Assembly: GCA_963675135.1 (NCBI GenBank) | Contig: OY776120.1 | Coordinates: 27,618,001-27,682,000, forward strand | Source: Galeopsis tetrahit | Lineage: Eukaryota; Streptophyta; Magnoliopsida; Lamiales; Lamiaceae | Length of the DNA stretch: 64,000 bases | Reading direction: 5' to 3' | Part shown: positions 33,624 to 44,824 of the stretch, piece by piece | Layout of the letters: each line of letters starts with the position of its first letter | Position numbering within the stretch: the first letter of the stretch is position 1 | Notes under the pieces: model-generated | Databases searched by the model: none | What the model was told of the DNA's origin: nothing | Seen by the model: only the letters and a program-made list of their open reading frames with translations | Position numbers and translations under genes: made by a program

Positions 33624-35745
33624 TGCCGACGAATACTCAGTGTTGTTCCCCGATTTCAGGTATCCTTCTTCACTCCTTTTCTTTTTTAAATTTCTTCATC
33701 ATGTCGACTTCCTCTCTCGATTTGTCAAACGAAACTCCTACCCAAAGTTACTCTTCCTTGCCTATCCCATTCTTTCCTATAACTGAGCCCGAATTAGAGA
33801 ATATAGTATCAGGCCCTTCTTTGATTCTTAAAGATCGGGTGGAATCCTTCGTCCACGCTGGGATCTTTCCGGCCGACTATACCGTTAGGGCTCCTAGGAC
33901 AGAAGAACGTCCTAACTTTACCAACTCATCAACTTTAGCCTTTTGGGAAGCCCAACTTAAAGCAGGTGTTCATTTTCCCCTCAATCCCTACCTTTCTAAA
34001 GTTTCCTCTTTCCTTCAAGTGCCCTTAAACCAATTTACCCCAAATGTCATTCGAGCCATGATAGGGTTCTACATTCTGGTTAAAGGGAATGGTGGGGAAC
34101 CCTCTGCTCAACTTCTCCTTACCCAATACTCTTGCAAATTCTAGGACATATTTTTCTACCTTTGTGGCCGTAGATCTAGGGCCAGTAAATTTATGGAGAA
34201 ACTCCATGAGGGGGTTCAAGAATGGAGGGATTTTTACTTTTTCGTTGCTAACCCTTTACCTTGGGAATTTCCTCACGAGGGGTGGATTTATGAAAACCCA
34301 AGGGTGCCTTACCCTGCTCTTACAGCTTACACTCCTCAAAGTTTGATAGTAATGGAAACCCTTAATGATCATGTTAAGACTAGAGGATTTTTTGATATTA
34401 TAGGTATATGCAAGAATCCTCGAGCCTTATCTCATTTTGGTTTTGGTCGTCAAGGCTATCCTTTGGGCTCGGACGATGGTAACACCATCTTCTATAATTG
34501 TTGGTATTTGTTTCTTTTTGCGCGTATGTATGTGACACTGACATTCTTTTCCGTCACCTATGAGTTGGTTGTCCTAGATTTCTAGAGATGCTGCCCCTCT
34601 CGCCATGGTTAACAAGCCTCCGTCCCTACCCGTGAGAGTTCTTGCAAAGCTCCAATCCCTCTAACTCGAGAAGACCGACTCTTGGCTCGGTTGCTAAGAG
34701 GACTCGTTCCTCTATGGGAAAGCTCGTTCTCACCTCAGGCCTTCTAGACTCAGGGACTTCTAAGAAAAAGAAAACTAAGGGAAAACAAGGCGCTGCCCCT
34801 TCGGAAGCTATCGATTTAGATGCACCTCCTTCTGCAAAATTTTACCAACTTTGTTTACCGGCATCTCCCAACAGCTACTCTCAAATCACTGGAAGAATTA
34901 ACCGCCGAAGAAAAGATGGTGCAGGCGGCTCATAGCTTCTCCCAGGTATTTTCTTATTTTCCATTTCTTCCGTATTTTCCAACATTAATGTAAGTATATT
35001 GACCTCCATTTTATGGTTTCTCTACAGTTCGAATTCCTTTTCTCCGGAGCATTTGATTGAGCCTTCGAATCCCTCCAACGCTGTGATGACCTTCGCAGTC
35101 AGGTGGATCAGGAACGAGTGAAGAAGGATACGGTCGAGGCCGAACTCCATGCAGCAGTGGCTGAAAAGAACAAATTCCAGAAGCAGAATCAAGCTTTATC
35201 CGGAGATGTCTCTTCCCTTCGTGCCAAAGTTGTCGAGCAAGAATCTGAACTCCGACGTCTGGAGTCAGAGCTACCTTCAAGAGGGGTGAAATTATGTATC
35301 TCTGTTTACCTCTGTGGCAGGACAGGTATTCTTGGGAACCTCTCACAAGGAGTGGTTGGAGGCCTTTCTCAAGAGTGCAAGTTTTCTGGAGGCCATGGGG
35401 GCTTATATCCCTCACTTCATCGACCATTTCTTCTCCAATGCGGTGGCAGAACATTTTGTTGAGGGATTCGATGGTAATTATACCTGCGCCCTCCGTTTGG
35501 AAGAGTTGGCTGACCCTCCCAAATTCCCAGGGGATCCTAAAGTGGACATCAACACACCTTGGTGGTTGCCAGGCATTAAGAAGGCAATATTTGAGCTAAA
35601 AGGAGCATCTTTAGGGGTAAAGGATCTACAGCCTGCAGAGAATCTTTCATATCATGTACATTTGGCCAATCCAGACCCTTTGATGACCGTAGCTGTCGGG
35701 GGTGGCTCTAGTGGCCAAGCGGATGGAGCTGGAGGTGACGAGTGA
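33624..35745 (+). pseudogene. Antisense extra ORF of the Tat-type Gypsy element
   Basis: Plus-strand coding region opposite to gag-pol. A likely start is the ATG at 33701 (MSTSSLDLSNETP). It continues with FPLNPYLSKVSSFLQVPLNQ and FTPNVIRAMIGFYILV, resembling the 'putative gypsy type transposon' domain (PF04195-like) known from antisense ORFs of plant Tat elements. Next come WRDFYFFVANPLPWEFP and, at 35103-35280, a heptad-rich coiled coil (VEAELHAAVAEKNKFQKQ). The last part (35314-35745) reads ADPPKFPGDPKVDINTPWWL. Several frame breaks divide it (34144, 34585, 34935, 35290). The protein's role is unknown. Confidence 0.75.
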
Positions 35746-36489
35746 GCAGTTGGAGACGATGTTTTTCCTCCCCCTTGATGAATTTCCTATCAATTTTTGT
35801 TAAATTTTACTTTTTGCTTAACTATTTATACAATTTATAGGGTCTTTGTACCCTACTAGTATTTCAGGGGACTCCATACCCCTGGGTTTTTCTGTGGAGG
35901 GCTAGGGTTTCATATCCCTAGTCTTGAATGGTTTTACTTGTTTTGTTTTATCTCCTCTCTTTGCATGGTACCTGCATTTCACATCTCATTGCCTGCGTGC
36001 GTATATGTGTTACTTTTTATTCACAAACATACTATGTGTTATGTTTAGGATAAAAGGTTTATACTGTCACTAGCATCTCTTAGCTAGATTTTCATATCTC
36101 TTAACAAATTCATGTGATATGTATCTTTAGTGTCTCTTTAGCACATGTGGACTTTGAGGCTTTATCATCAAAAATAGAAATTCTAAGGTATACCCAATAT
36201 ATACGGTGTATAATGTATCAGACTTCATACTTATTTGGTTTTGGTTTTGATAACCTCTTGTGATTCTCGTATATCTTCTACTCCCCCCCCCCAAGCCTCG
36301 AAGGCTATAATGACTGGAGCTTTTCTTTGTTTCTCCAAGGCCTTTCAAGGATCTGGCACTTCTTTCAATGGATTATTAAGATCTGGAAACCTATAGGACT
36401 ATAGAGTTCCAATTGCTTGGTAATTCCTCAGATACTGGGGTTCGTGTCTAGAACCCCTCGAGTCATAAGATCAAGTATAACCGCGAAGT
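35746..36489. other. Gypsy non-coding spacer
   Basis: Non-coding Gypsy sequence between the antisense ORF stop and the 85-bp array. It includes a C-run of 11 near 36284 and TCTAGAACCCCTCGAG near 36450, which is a diverged beginning of the array. Confidence 0.45.
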
Positions 36490-37035
36490 TGGACTTTCAG
36501 CCATCTCTTGGCTTTTTCAAAGGTGGGGTTCAAGTCTAGAACCCCTCTAATTTTCTAAGTGATTTACACTTAATCAGATTCTCAGCCATCTCTTGACTTT
36601 TTCAAAGGTGGGGTTCAAGTCTAGAACCCCTCAAATTTTCTAAGTGATTTACACTTAATCAGATTCTCGGCCATCACTTGGCTTTTTCAAAGGTGGGGTT
36701 CAAGTCTAGAACCCCTCAAGTTTTCTAAGTGATTTACACTTAATCAGATTCTCAGCCATCTCTTGACTTTTTCAAAGGTGGGGTTCAAGTCTAGAACCTC
36801 TCAAGTTTTCTAAGTGATTTACACTTAATTAGATTCTCAGACATCTCTTGGCTTTTTCAAAGGTGGGGTTCAAGTGTAGAACCCCTCAAGTTTTCTAAGT
36901 GATTTACACTTAATCAGATTCTCAGCCATCTCTTGGCTTTTTCAAGGGTGGGGTTCAAGTCTAGAACCCCTCAAGTTTTCTAAGTGATTTACACTTAATC
37001 AAATTCTCAGTCATCTCTTGGCTTTTTCTCAATTC
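36490..37035. repeat. 85-bp tandem array in the Gypsy element
   Basis: The marker GATTTACACTTAATC recurs at 36561, 36646, 36731, 36816, 36901 and 36986, exactly 85 bp apart each time. Each unit contains AAGTG-ATTTA-CACTT, GGGGTTC-7 nt-GAACCCC and GCCA-TCTCT-TGGC inverted repeats that can form small hairpins. Copies differ at only a few bases. Tandem arrays near the 3' UTR are known from Tat and Ogre elements. Confidence 0.95.
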
Positions 37036-37539
37036 ATGTAATCCACTTGGATCTCGAGTAAGGTAGGGGGTTATCTCCCCCTTGGCCTCGGGGCCTCTGA
37101 GTGTTTTTCACTCTTAAGTCGAGATAATCTCATTTGTATTTTTCTCTTTCCTCGGGGATATCATTTTCAGTTCTCCAGGGATACAATTATTGACCTCAAC
37201 CACTTAGGGATATCGGCCTAAGGATAGATCCGGTTCCATACACTAATCAAAAGTATTCCTCTTATCAATTTATCATCAGATCATCTCATGCAAGATATTT
37301 TAGTGTATAGGAAATAATAGATTTTCCAAAAATAAAGCTTCATTGATTAAAAATGTATATCAACATAGGCAATGGATGACCTACACCGGTCTCATTAAAA
37401 ACCTCCTTATGGTAAAACCCAATGGGAAACCCATAAGGAGGGAAAAAGAGCCCCGGTGAAGCGCACATACATTTATTCAAATTGAAATGAACAACAAAAA
37501 AACATAAGTAAAATAAGTCTTTTTGAGCAAAACATGCCC

Positions 37540-38112
37540 TCAAACATAAAACCTCTTAAGGTGACAAACATTCCATAGACGTAGTATCTCCTTCCCCTTC
37601 ATATCTTGTAGTCTATAGGCTCTTCCTTTCAGCACCTGCGTGACTTTGTAGGGGCCCTCCCAGGTAGGCTCCAGCTTTCCTGTATTCTTCAGTGCATCAG
37701 CCCTTCGTAGAACTAAATCTCCAACTCTGAAAGACCTCAAGCTTACTCTACGATCGTATGCATGTTTGATCCTGCTCTTGTACCTCTCCGCCTTGAGCCT
37801 CGTCATCTCTCTCTCTTCTTCTACCAAGTCCAAAGTTACCCTCATCAGTTCATCATTCTTCTTTTCATTGAACTATGTAATTCGGTGTGACCCTAATCTA
37901 GCTTCTGGAGGGATCACTGCAGTCGCTCAATACACCAACTGAAAAGGTGATTTTCCTGTGGCTGACTTGGGGCTGGTCCTGTAGGACTAAAGAACGTTAT
38001 CCAATTCCTTTACCCAACCCCCACCTATTTTCTGTAGGCGGGTTTGGATGTCGTCGACTATGATCCTATTGGTGACCTCCACCTAACCGTTAGCTTGAGG
38101 GTGGGCTACGGA
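37540..38112 (-). pseudogene. Gypsy integrase C-terminal part
   Basis: The 3' end of pol, after the hAT insertion. It shows RYKSRIKHAYDRRVSLRSF, FRVGDLVLRRADALKNTGKL and TWEGPYKVTQVLKGRAYRL, the DNA-binding C-terminal region of plant Gypsy integrases, and stops at 37540. The stretch 37860-38104 encodes the preceding catalytic-core residues but has stops. The hAT element at 38113 separates it from the core at 42385. Confidence 0.85.
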
Positions 38113-38688
38113 TAGGGGTGGAAATAGGCTAGGCCAGGCCTTACACGAAAAAGCCTAGGCCTACTTTTCAAAAACTTAGTTTAAGCCTGGCCTATTATCT
38201 ATGATAAGCTTTTTTCATAGGCTTGGCCTGACCTTTTTACTAAACAGGCCAGGCCTACAAGCCTTTTAGAAACCTATTAAAATATGTTTAATATAAAAAT
38301 ATAATTTAATATTAAAAATTTCAAAATTCACAATTAAAGTAAGTGTATTGAAATTTGCAAATGCATAATACTGACTTCTCTAGTATTAAAATAAATTCAA
38401 CCAACCAAACAAATAAAACATAAAAAAAATTATCCCCTCTCAAGAAATTAAAATAGTAAGTCCAATAACACAAAAAAAACATCAAGACGTCTAGATAATC
38501 ATCCAAATAATCTTCATCAAGATAATCTCATAGTTGCTTGGACACCTTCAAAATAATCAAACAATATAACAAACTTCAAGATAAACTCTTCTTCTTTCTC
38601 AACCACCTTCAATATAAGAAAATAATTATGATGTAAAATACAACTCATAGAAATCAAATAAAAACATATTCTATTTATTGATTAAAAT

Positions 38689-39357
38689 TTATACCTGATT
38701 TCTCTTCATACCATACTTTTTGCGAAGCCAATCCCCACCACAAATAAGCGCCGTTATAGATTCTTCATTCAATTTAGAGCGAAAATCATCAATAACTCTA
38801 CCTCCAGCACTAAAAGTGGACTCTGATGCAACTGTCGAGATAGGAATAGCTAGTATATCGGCTGCCATCTTTGACAATATCTTATATTTCATGTTGTTAC
38901 TTTTCCACCAATCCAAAGCACTAAAAGAGCTAGAGGCACCATCTTCATTTGAATTATAAACACCCTCTTCAAGATAAGATTGTAACTCAGATTTCAATGG
39001 GGGAGTTGCTTCCTTTTCTCGAACCTTTCTCATGATTTGGTCAAATCCGGTGACAAAGGAATTAGGATCATTTGAAGTTGAGTCGTCTCCTTCAATATCC
39101 TTTTCGTTGGCAGCATCATTTTCCAACTCCTCTTTGGCAATTTCAACATACTCGTTATATAAAGCTTCCAATGAATTCATCACCTTATCCACATTCTTCT
39201 TAGCCACATCTACTGGTGTGTATATCAAAGGAAAACAAATATTAACAACATGAAATTTGCATCGAGGATCCAAAACACTAGCAATGGCCATCAAAAGATT
39301 ACATTCCCCCCAATACTTGTCAAACTTTTCTTTCATTTGAGCTGCCATAGTTTTCAT
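38689..39357 (-). pseudogene. hAT transposase C-terminal half with dimerisation domain
   Basis: Encodes MAAQMKEKFDKYWGECNLLM, then VLDPRCKFHVV and the hAT family C-terminal dimerisation domain: ALDWWKSNNMKYKILSKMA, DILAIPISTVASESTFSAGG and GRVIDDFRSKLNEE. Translation ends at 38689. This half is open throughout its 222 codons. Its first codons lie in the target duplication of the inserted MITE (GTTTTCAT), and the other copy of that duplication at 40078 has the same frame, so the MITE alone broke this part. Confidence 0.88.
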
Positions 39358-40077
39358 TAGAGATGTTTATCCGGGTCGGGCTAACCGGGCTGGCCCGTTT
39401 AACCCTGAAAAATACAGGGTTAGGGTTCATGAATTATAGGCCCGTTTAAAACCGGGCTTTTTTGACCCGGACCGGTTAGCCCGTGGACTAAACCGGGCCA
39501 GCCCGCAGGGCTATAGGGCCAACCCGCTAGCCCGAGTTGTTACCTTTTTTTTCTTAATAAATAACCTAAAAACAAATTTTGGGTCATTTGACCAATAACC
39601 ATAACTATAAGCATTAAGAAGCTCATTACCATCCATTAGTCATTATTACTGTTTTTTATTAGATTATGATATTTGTTTAGCTTTATTTGTCATATTAAGA
39701 ACCAATCTAGAATTGTGTTTAAATTATACTTTTTTTTTTCTCATTTACTGATTATTAACTAATTATGTATTTTTCTATTTTATTTGCGTGTTTAAATTAT
39801 ACTTTTTTTTTTCTCATTTACTGATTATTAACTAATTATGTATTTTTCTATTTTATTTACTTGTTGCACGTGCCAATTGAGGCCTTTAATTTTAAAAGAA
39901 AAAAAATTATTGTAGCCCGTTAGTGGCCCGTTTAGCCCGTGGCCCGCTAGGGTTAGGGTTAGGTCCCAACAATTGTAGGCCCGTTAAATATGAACCGGTT
40001 AAGGCCCTAACCCGTTTAGCCCGTAACCCTCTAGGGCTGGCCCTATAGGGCTAGGGCCAGCCCGATAGACATCTCTA
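39358..40077. mobile_element. hAT MITE nested in the hAT transposase
   Basis: Ends TAGAGATGTTTATCCGGG and CCCGATAGACATCTCTA with a perfect 8-bp duplication GTTTTCAT at 39350-39357 and 40078-40085. Subterminal GGCCCG/CGGGCC and ACCGGG motifs fill both arms. The middle has a direct duplication of about 73 bp (39715-39787 and 39789-39861) including ATACTTTTTTTTTTCTC and TCATTTACTGATTATTAAC. No coding capacity. Confidence 0.95.
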
Positions 40078-41400
40078 GTTTTCATGAAGGGGAATTCATC
40101 ATTTGTTGCTTTATCAAGTTCTTGTTTCACCCTCCAAACTTCGGGAAGATACAAATTAGCAATGGGATATTCACTACCTGAAATGACATGAGTGGCAACA
40201 TTAAACACTTCAAGAAGCTGACAAACTCTCTTGACTTGCTCCCATTCTTCATTTGATGGTGCATACTTATAATGCAGCTCTCTTTCTTTATAAGCTGGAA
40301 AAGCAATCTGAAATTTCAAAGCAGCTGAAAGCATATGAAACGTAGAGTTCCATCTTGGACAATCAATAATAAGTCTTGTTTCTTTCAAGCCCTTCAGTTC
40401 CAAAACATCACAAAATGCCTTCAACCCTGCATCATTGTGATTGATATACTTCACAGATTCACGAATATTATTAATGATGGGTCTGATCTGACCAAGACCA
40501 TCTTGCACTAACAAATTCAGTATATGTGCGCAACACCTAACATGAAATAAAGCCCCACCAAGTACTAACTTACTACTATGTGATAAGTTTTCCTTGAAAT
40601 TCCTTAAGCAAGAGTCGTTATAAGAAGCATTATCAACCGTAACTGAAAATACCTTATTCTCGATCCCCCCAACCTTTCAAACACTTAAAAATTGCATATG
40701 CCACATCAATTCCACGCCTAGGAGCAGACACTTTCACAAAACTCAACACTCTCTTTTGAAGATTCCAATTTGCATCAATGAAATGACCAGTGATAACCAT
40801 ATATTCTGCTACTTGGTGACTTGATTTCCACATGTCAGTAGTTAAACTGTTCTTGCACACACTCTTCAACATGGCCTTCAAAATCTTCTTCTCTACCTCA
40901 TATATTGCCAAACAATCGCTTATTACTGTTTTGCGTGAAACTTTCACAAAATCTGAATTGACATATTGAAAGCCCCACATCCATACTTCGTCTTCAACAA
41001 TGCTAAAAGGATACTCGTGCACCATTACAACAGTAGCAATGATCTCCCTCATTTTTTCATTAGAATATCGAACACCGGGGCAAAAAATGGATTACCAGTA
41101 GAAAATGAGGACTTAAATGGAATGACTGATTGCTTCATTGATGCATCCATATGCAACCTCCTTTGTAAGCAAGTGTCTGCATGTCTCTTTAGATGACTTG
41201 TGCTAACTCCTTTTCCACCCGTTGCGAATGTATCGTTGCAATACTTGCAAATAGCTTTCAAACCAATTTTTGGAATTTCAATTTCATCAAAATCGTTCCA
41301 AACAATTGATGTTTTCTTTCTCTTTTTCTTAATAACACAATCACCCTCATTTAGGTCTTCATTGTTTCCCTTTCACCATTTTCTAATTGAGAAGACATTG
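40078..41400 (-). pseudogene. hAT transposase N-terminal half with BED zinc finger
   Basis: Likely start is the ATG at 41400 (MSSQLENGE), with a 1-base loss near 41366 before the BED finger: ICKYC and TSHLKRHADTC (Cys2-His-Cys/His). It continues with KMREIIATVVMVHEYPFSIV after a frame break near 41070, then LTTDMWKSSHQVAEYM with the first catalytic-type Asp. An extra G in a G6 run near 40665 shifts the frame, after which SVTVDNASYND holds the second Asp. CPRWNSTFHM and ISGSEYPIANLYLPEVW follow. At least three frameshifts make it non-functional. Confidence 0.85.
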
Positions 41401-42162
41401 TTATACCTGCAATTAGTTATATAGAATTTCAGTATATAGAATTATGTGCACATAATACTATAAAGGAAGTGAATCTGTTAGTTAAATTTTCAAAGTCAGA
41501 AGATGAATCTATTATTTTAAATAATTACAACAAGTTTTAACTATGTAGGAGTACTGGAGCATTAATACTTGCAACAAGTTTTAACTATATAAAGAGTAGA
41601 AGATTTAATACTTACAACAACTTCCGAGTTATTTCTTTTGTTTACAAAGTTTACTATATAAGGCGTAAAACATCACAGGCAAAAGAACACCCTTTGAATT
41701 ATCAGTTATCAGGTAATTGATAAAGTTCAAAACGAATAAAAAAATTAACTTTTTTTATAATATTATATATATTATTGAACTAGGTGCAAGGATATAGGCG
41801 TGGATATAGTATAAAAAAATACTTAAAACAAATTGCAAGGATATAGGCGTGGATATACTTTTTTTAGTTGTATGCACTACTAATCTACTTTAGACAAAGT
41901 GATAAAGTATACCTGATGAGTTGTGATGTCGTGTGTGGTAGTTTTAGTGTCGGCTTGCGGCGGCTAGTGGACAAAATCCCAGATTCACAATCACGAGACT
42001 GTAATATGATTCAGGCGACACCAAGAATATGATCAAAATATAATTTTAGGGTTTGAAAGTTTGTGGAAGGTTGAAAGGCTGTCTGCGACTCGGTAGAAAG
42101 AGTTTGAGGGTTTCTTAAATTTTTATTTACCTAATTCATAAAATATATTATAAAATAAAAAT

Positions 42163-42198
<36 letters not shown>

Positions 42199-42384
42199 AA
42201 ACAGGCCGGCCTGTTAGGCTTATAAGGCTTTTTATAAAGCCTAAGCCCGACCTAATTAAATAAATAGGCTTTTTAAAAAGCCTTGGCCCGACTCGTATTC
42301 TAAATAGGCCAGGCCAGACCCTTAATAGGCCAGGCCATAGGCCCTTGTCGGGTAGCCTGGCCTATTTCCACCCCTAGCTACGGA

Positions 42385-43143
42385 GGTGAATCTTTGGGTA
42401 ATACTCCATCTCCAACACCACTTCTCCATTGAATTGTGTGCCATTATCCGAGACTAGGACCATTGACACTCCGAACTTGCAACAAATATGTCTTGCTAGG
42501 AAATTAATTACATTCTCCTCTATTTTAGCTAACGGAGCAGCTTCCACCCACTTGCTGAAGTAGTCCACCGCTACAATCAAGAATTTCCTTCCACTTGTGC
42601 TGAGGGAAAAGGTCCCACGAGGTCCATCCCCCATTTATCAAAAGGGTAGGGTGAGTACATAACTCCCATTTCTTCTGCTGATACTCGTATAAAAGGTCCA
42701 TTTTTCTGGCATCTCTCGCATTTCTTTACAAACTCTCGTGCGTCTCTCATCATAGTGGGCCAATAAAAATCGGCCCTCAACACCTTCTTCATGATGGTTT
42801 TATAACCTTCATGACTGGCTGCACAACCTTCATGGATGTCCTTTATTATGAACTCTACCTCCGGCTTCGAAAGGCACTTTAGGTAAGGTTGGGTGAACGA
42901 CCTGCTGTACAGCTGGTCTCCCGTGATACAGTATTTCAACCTTAAGGCTTTTGTCTCTCTGGATGCTGGAGCGTCAGGGTCCTTGTTCAATCCCTCCCAT
43001 ATCACCTTCCTCCAGTCATCTCCTTCCACGATCTCTCCAATCAAGGATTCTGTATTTATTCGATCTGCCACTACCAGAGTTATCTTCCCTTGCCCCTCAA
43101 AATCAGTGGAGTTGGCAAGTTTGGATAACCCATCTGCCTTCAT
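42385..43143 (-). pseudogene. Gypsy integrase N-terminal and core part
   Basis: Encodes the His-Cys finger (DIHEGCAASHEGYKTIMKK then FVKKCERCQ) and the catalytic core start: PFDKWGMDLVGPFPSA, FLIVAVDYFSKWVEA and VSDNGTQFNG, holding the first two Asp residues of the D,D-35-E triad. One frameshift lies near 42600. The third acidic residue would be beyond the hAT insertion, where the sequence is damaged. Upstream residues (DGLSKLAN) belong to the end of the second RNase H. Confidence 0.88.
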
Positions 43144-43690
43144 ATTTTCCTCCCTAGGTATCTACAATACTTCAAAAACATGGAATTTATTTTTCAAATT
43201 TCTTACCCGTTCTAGGTAAGCAATCATCCTCTCATCTTTGGCAACGTACTCCCCCATCACCTACTACACTACCAACTGAGAGTCAGAGTATGGGCCCCTA
43301 ATTCTGCTGCCATGTCTGCCCCTCTTATTAGGGCCTCGTATTCCGCTCCATTATTGGAGGTTGAGAATCAGAACTTGACGGCCACTTGTATTTCCTGACC
43401 CTCAGGGTCAATCAATACGATCCCCGCTCCACACCCTAACGCTGATCAGCCTTCCAATCTTCTTCCGGACAAATCATCCTTACCGATCACTTGCTTTAAA
43501 TGGTAGTTAGTCCGCACAATGATTCTATATGATAAGAAGTAAGGGCGCAGTCGTCTAGCTGTTACCACCACAGCTAGGGCAACCTTCTCCACCTTTGAAT
43601 ATCGGGCCTCAGCTCCTTGGATGACTTTGCTGACATAATAAATGGGTTGTTGGGTGGAACCTTCTTCCTTCATCAGCGCAGTACTCAGAG
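43144..43690 (-). pseudogene. Gypsy RNase H region, dual domains
   Basis: Contains the end of the first RNase H (PIYYVSKVIQGAEARYSKVE, ALAVVVTARRLRPYF) and then a second domain read as GCGAGIVLIDPEG and NNGAEYEALIRG, ending in the DGLSKLAN segment at about 43130. Two RNase H regions in series are a hallmark of plant Tat-lineage elements. Stops near 43260 and 43370 interrupt it. Confidence 0.7.
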
Positions 43691-44810
43691 AATGTTCCTA
43701 TAGTGAGAGATGTAGGAGGAGTGTGTCACCCTGAGAGGGTTTTGTCAACTTAGGGAGCTGTGCGAGATGAAGCTTGAGCTCCTCAAAGGCCCTCTGGCAG
43801 TCTTCATCCCATTCAAACTTCGACCCTTTTCTCAACGTTCTAAAGACGTGATGACTTTTCTCCGCTAACCTAGCTATGAATCTACTCAGTGCTGCTATTC
43901 TTCCATTCAAAGTTTGTAACTCCTTCAGGTTTCGGGGGGGCTGCATGTCGAGCACCGCTTTCACTTTCGCCGAGTTCACTTCTATTCCTCCTTGGGTTAC
44001 CATATAGCCCAGAAACTTTCCAAATTTCACTCCAAAAGAGCATTTAGCTGGGTTCATCTTGATGCCATTATTTCTAACCACCTGAAATATCTCTTTCAGG
44101 CCCTCCACGTGCCCCTCTGCTTTGGCACTCTTTGCCAACATGTCGTCCACATAAACCTCCATGTTCTTACCAATCTGGTCGTGGAATATTGCGTCTACCA
44201 TTCTTTGGTAAGTAGCTCATGCATTTATCAGTCCAAAGGGCATCCGTACGTAACTAAACGTACCACATGTAGCGATAAAACATACCTTTAGGATATCGGA
44301 AGGATTTAATTGGATTTGATGGTATCCATGGTACGCATCCATCATGCTGAGCAATTCGTATCCCGACGTCGCATCTACCAATTGGTCAATTCTGAGTAGA
44401 GGGTAATGGTCTTTCAGACAGGCCTTATTCAAATCCCTAAAATAGATACACATCCTCCATTTACCGGCTCTCTTGGACACTAGAACGGCATTTGAGAGTC
44501 ATTCAGGGAACTGTACTCTCTTCACATGTCCTGCTTTCAACAATTTGTCAATTTCTTCTTTCACAATAATATTCTTTTCCTTACCAAAGTTCCTCAACTT
44601 TTGCTTGACTGGCTTGGCTCTCGGGTCTACATTGAGGTGGTGCATGGCTACCCCTGGAGGGATACCTATCATATCTGTTGGAGAGAAAGCGGAGATGTCT
44701 ACGTTCTCTCTAAAGGTAATTATCATTTTCTCCTTTAGTTTCGGGTCCATCTGAGTACCAATTCTGGTTGTGAACCCCTTTTTCCCTGGATAGAGCTCGA
44801 TATTCATCTT
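43691..44810 (-). pseudogene. Gypsy reverse transcriptase
   Basis: Two frames carry the reverse transcriptase: GKWRMCIYFRDLNKACLKDH, YELLSMMDAYHGYHQIQLNP and FSYVRMPFGLINA in the first, then MEVYVDDMLAKS with the YVDD active site, MNPAKCSFGVKFGKFLGYMV and ALSRFIARLAEKSH in the second. The linker IDKLLKAGHVK before it is typical. Stops at 44217 and 44480 break the frame. Confidence 0.92.
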
Positions 44811-44824
44811 CTCCTCATCTGCCT

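Larger units (their letters stand above)
38113..42376 (-). mobile_element. hAT transposon with degenerate transposase
   Basis: Ends TAGGGGTGGAAATAGGC and GCCTATTTCCACCCCTA (17 bp, one-base slippage), and an exact 8-bp duplication GCTACGGA at 38105-38112 and 42377-42384. Subterminal GGCCAGGCC/AAGCCTA repeats occur at both ends. It carries a BED-type hAT transposase on the minus strand (41400-38689) and is itself split by a hAT MITE (39358-40077). It lies in the Gypsy integrase gene and so is younger than the Gypsy element. Confidence 0.95.

Noticed and set aside
36127..36348. 73-codon minus-strand open frame
   Set aside because: Located in the non-coding Gypsy spacer, with a C-run and no known domain.
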